DNA from: Stentor coeruleus
Lineage: Eukaryota; Ciliophora; Heterotrichea; Heterotrichida; Stentoridae
Assembly: GCA_001970955.1 (NCBI GenBank)
Contig: MPUH01000121.1
Location: 1 to 64,000, forward strand
Direction: 5' to 3'
DNA: 64,000 nucleotides
The notes beneath the pieces were generated by a model that saw nothing but the letters and a program-made list of their open reading frames with translations, had not been told where the DNA came from and searched no databases. The position numbers and the translations under genes were made by a program. Position 1 is the stretch's first letter. Each line of letters opens with the position of its first letter. Below are positions 62,355 through 64,000 of this stretch, one piece after another.

Positions 62355-62921
62355 ATGACTTCAACTTTGAAACTCAAAAAAAAAATCAGTCCTTTTTCAA
62401 GGGTCCTTTCTGACCCTTCACTATCAAAAGCCTCTCTTAAAAAAAAAGGCTTATCAACAAGCAGAAGTGATGTTCTTGATACTAAAGATAGCAAGAAAAT
62501 GTTTGTGACCCTTCAAGACTCGAAACTCATACATAATGTTAACTTACAAATACCTTTTGTCCATTCAGCTAACATGTCGATATCTAATTCGATAAAAGAT
62601 ACAAAAAAAGCAGCATGTTTACAAGGTTTTACTAGTAAAATATCAATAAAGTCCCCACGTACACTTAAGAAAAAGAAATATACACGTGATTGTGAAAAAC
62701 CTAAAGTTATGAGTTTTGAGACTTTTGAGAGTAATGTGGAGAAGAGTAATACGGAAAATCAATCTCAAGAGGTTAAATATTTGGAATTAGAGCTTAAGAA
62801 AGCTATGGAGGAAAATAAGAAACTTAGGAAAGCTTTACAGGAGGAATGTGTGAAGGATGATGTTATTGATGAGATGATGAAAGGTTTTAGGTCGAGGCTT
62901 TATAAGTTATTATATGAGTAA
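62355..62921 (+). CDS. Hypothetical basic coiled-coil protein
   Basis: 188 residues, start ATG in CTAATAAATG context, 46 bp after the RCC1 gene. Ser/Lys-rich N terminus (SRVLSDPSLSKASLKKKG) and a C-terminal coiled coil (LELELKKAMEENKKLRKALQ). No family recognised. Confidence 0.6.
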   Translation: MTSTLKLKKKISPFSRVLSDPSLSKASLKKKGLSTSRSDVLDTKDSKKMFVTLQDSKLIHNVNLQIPFVHSANMSISNSIKDTKKAACLQGFTSKISIKSPRTLKKKKYTRDCEKPKVMSFETFESNVEKSNTENQSQEVKYLELELKKAMEENKKLRKALQEECVKDDVIDEMMKGFRSRLYKLLYE

Positions 62922-63375
62922 ATTTATGTGGTTTTTTGAATGAGGAGAGTGGTTTAGGTTTGGAGGATATTTGAAATTTTTGGATTTTGGAAGACTTGGA
63001 GGTGATTGGGTTTGTAGATGAGATTTTAAGTTTAGATCGGGTTTAGTAGAGAGTTTGAGGATAGGATAAGTTGTGGTTTTAGGTGAAGGATTTTAGGAAG
63101 GAGGGTGAGGGTTTTCATAGTGAGTTAGAGCATTAAACTAAATAATTAAACATTTTCCCCACAATTTTTCTCATCATATACCAAACTTTATCATCATCCT
63201 AAGTCAATTTTCTCCTTTTCCTCAAAATTCTACCACTTCAATACAATCATCTATGCCACCTTTAAATTCTAGCCAAAAACCTCAAAAAATTCTCTCAAAA
63301 TCTGATCTTCCCCAAAAAAGGCATAATTTAAAATGATAAACCCATACTAAAAAAATCACATAATCTTAAAAAAAT
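62922..63375. other. Convergent intergenic region with sharp skew switch
   Basis: Strongly G-rich on the + strand up to about 63125, then C-rich to 63375. Both gene ends thus have G-rich sense-strand 3' flanks. No other feature. Confidence 0.55.
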
Positions 63376-64000
63376 CTACTGATCAATCTGGTCTAAAGTG
63401 CAAGTAAACATCTGTGTTCCCGCAAGCACTTTGACAAACTCACTCTCAACAATTTTCTTCTCATTTTTTATATACCCATTAAGTATCAAAACCCAAAACT
63501 CTCTAAATACCTCCCTAATCCTAAAGCTTTTATCAATCACATCCTGCGAATCACTAAAAACATTCATAGGACTAGGATTTCCATACATATCCTCTAAAGC
63601 TTTAGCTCCAATGAAATTCTTAGGCACAATGACTTCTTTAGTAATTTCTGAGTTTTTTTGTAATCTTTCATTTATATTCCCTTCATCAAGTAACACCCAT
63701 ACAATACTTAAAGAGTCTCGGACTGCTGGATCAACATAAGTAGCTCCAGCAATAAGAGGAATTGGAGCTTCAATCATTTCAAGTAAAGAATGAGGTACTA
63801 AAGGGATTATAAGATTTGGCCATTTTAAAGGACGAAGAAGAGTGTGTAGAGCAAGAATGCAAGATGTTACAAGGCCTAGATTACCAGATAAAAATACCAC
63901 AGACTTCTCTTGAGCTACAGCAAAAATCAGCCATACAAAATCCTCTAATACCAAACTATTAATCAACGGGATACAAGTCCAAGATACATCAATAGCAGAT
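63376..64000 (-). CDS. DENN-domain protein, partial (N terminus beyond right edge)
   Basis: The frame is open through the right edge, so the start is outside; about 208 residues are visible, ending at TGA. The sequence follows the central DENN fold: LEDFVWLIFAVAQEKSVVFLS, then ILALHTLLRPLKWPNLIIPL, then LLEMIEAPIPLIAGAT. DENN proteins are exchange factors for Rab GTPases and direct membrane traffic. After the DENN core the C terminus is short and helical (REVFREFWVLILNGYI). Upstream DENN and any targeting domains cannot be seen. Confidence 0.85.
   Translation of the reverse strand, partial: SAIDVSWTCIPLINSLVLEDFVWLIFAVAQEKSVVFLSGNLGLVTSCILALHTLLRPLKWPNLIIPLVPHSLLEMIEAPIPLIAGATYVDPAVRDSLSIVWVLLDEGNINERLQKNSEITKEVIVPKNFIGAKALEDMYGNPSPMNVFSDSQDVIDKSFRIREVFREFWVLILNGYIKNEKKIVESEFVKVLAGTQMFTCTLDQIDQ

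Overview
The window looks like macronuclear DNA of a heterotrich ciliate, most probably Stentor or a close relative. Three things seen in the sequence support this. It is about 70% A+T. Reading frames end on TAA, TAG and TGA alike (TGA ends the genes finishing at 9604, 24121 and 45192), so the genetic code is standard, which is unusual for a ciliate. The introns are exactly 15 nt long; eight were found by restoring conserved protein families, all of the form GTAA-N5-A-N3-AG with an invariant A at position 10. The assignment to Stentor is inference from established knowledge of its 15-16 nt introns and standard code.

Layout. 1-2.1 kb: a damaged multipass surface-protein gene cut by the left edge, and a small membrane-protein gene. 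2.6-9.6 kb: cathepsin-L-like protease, RING/B-box protein, an RquA-type rhodoquinone biosynthesis methyltransferase, and three poorly known genes, one with repeated FAM13-type motifs. 10.9-12.3 kb: aspartate aminotransferase disrupted by two tandem duplications. 12.3-18.8 kb: C2-like coiled-coil protein, tandem CCCH zinc finger protein, importin alpha, TPR/IQ protein. 19.7-23.7 kb: eIF5A, a WD-propeller/HMG-box protein and a Mei2-type RNA-binding protein. 24-27 kb: two related seven-TM receptors flanking a LITAF-domain protein. 27.3-36.5 kb: GH38 alpha-mannosidase, an unknown gene, a USP20/33-type deubiquitinase and an atypical MAP kinase. 36.6-45.8 kb: small coiled-coil genes, a tandem-GAF protein, a membrane RING-H2 ligase, a 5-TM protein and a Nup62-like nucleoporin. 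46.3-59 kb: calcium-activated-type K+ channel, large coiled-coil/PH protein, ERK-type MAP kinase, propeller-like protein and a large multipass protein. 59-64 kb: RCC1-repeat protein, coiled-coil protein and a DENN-domain gene cut by the right edge.

The genes do not form operons. They are densely packed single-copy nuclear genes on both strands, often with only a few bases between convergent stop codons. Most are housekeeping, signalling (two MAPKs, two 7TM receptors, GAF protein, K+ channel) and trafficking or nuclear-transport genes (USP, RING, LITAF, DENN, importin, Nup62). No rRNA, tRNA, CRISPR array or clear mobile element was found. Start codons sit in a recurrent (C/T)TAATAAATGG-like context.

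The assembly shows local problems. At four of five single-N positions the flanking sequence is duplicated, and four more tandem duplications without N occur, three of them inside or overlapping genes. Some apparently broken genes (the first gene and the aminotransferase) are therefore more likely assembly or haplotype artefacts than true pseudogenes. The most notable biology is rquA, a gene known in eukaryotes mainly through lateral transfer and tied to low-oxygen respiration.
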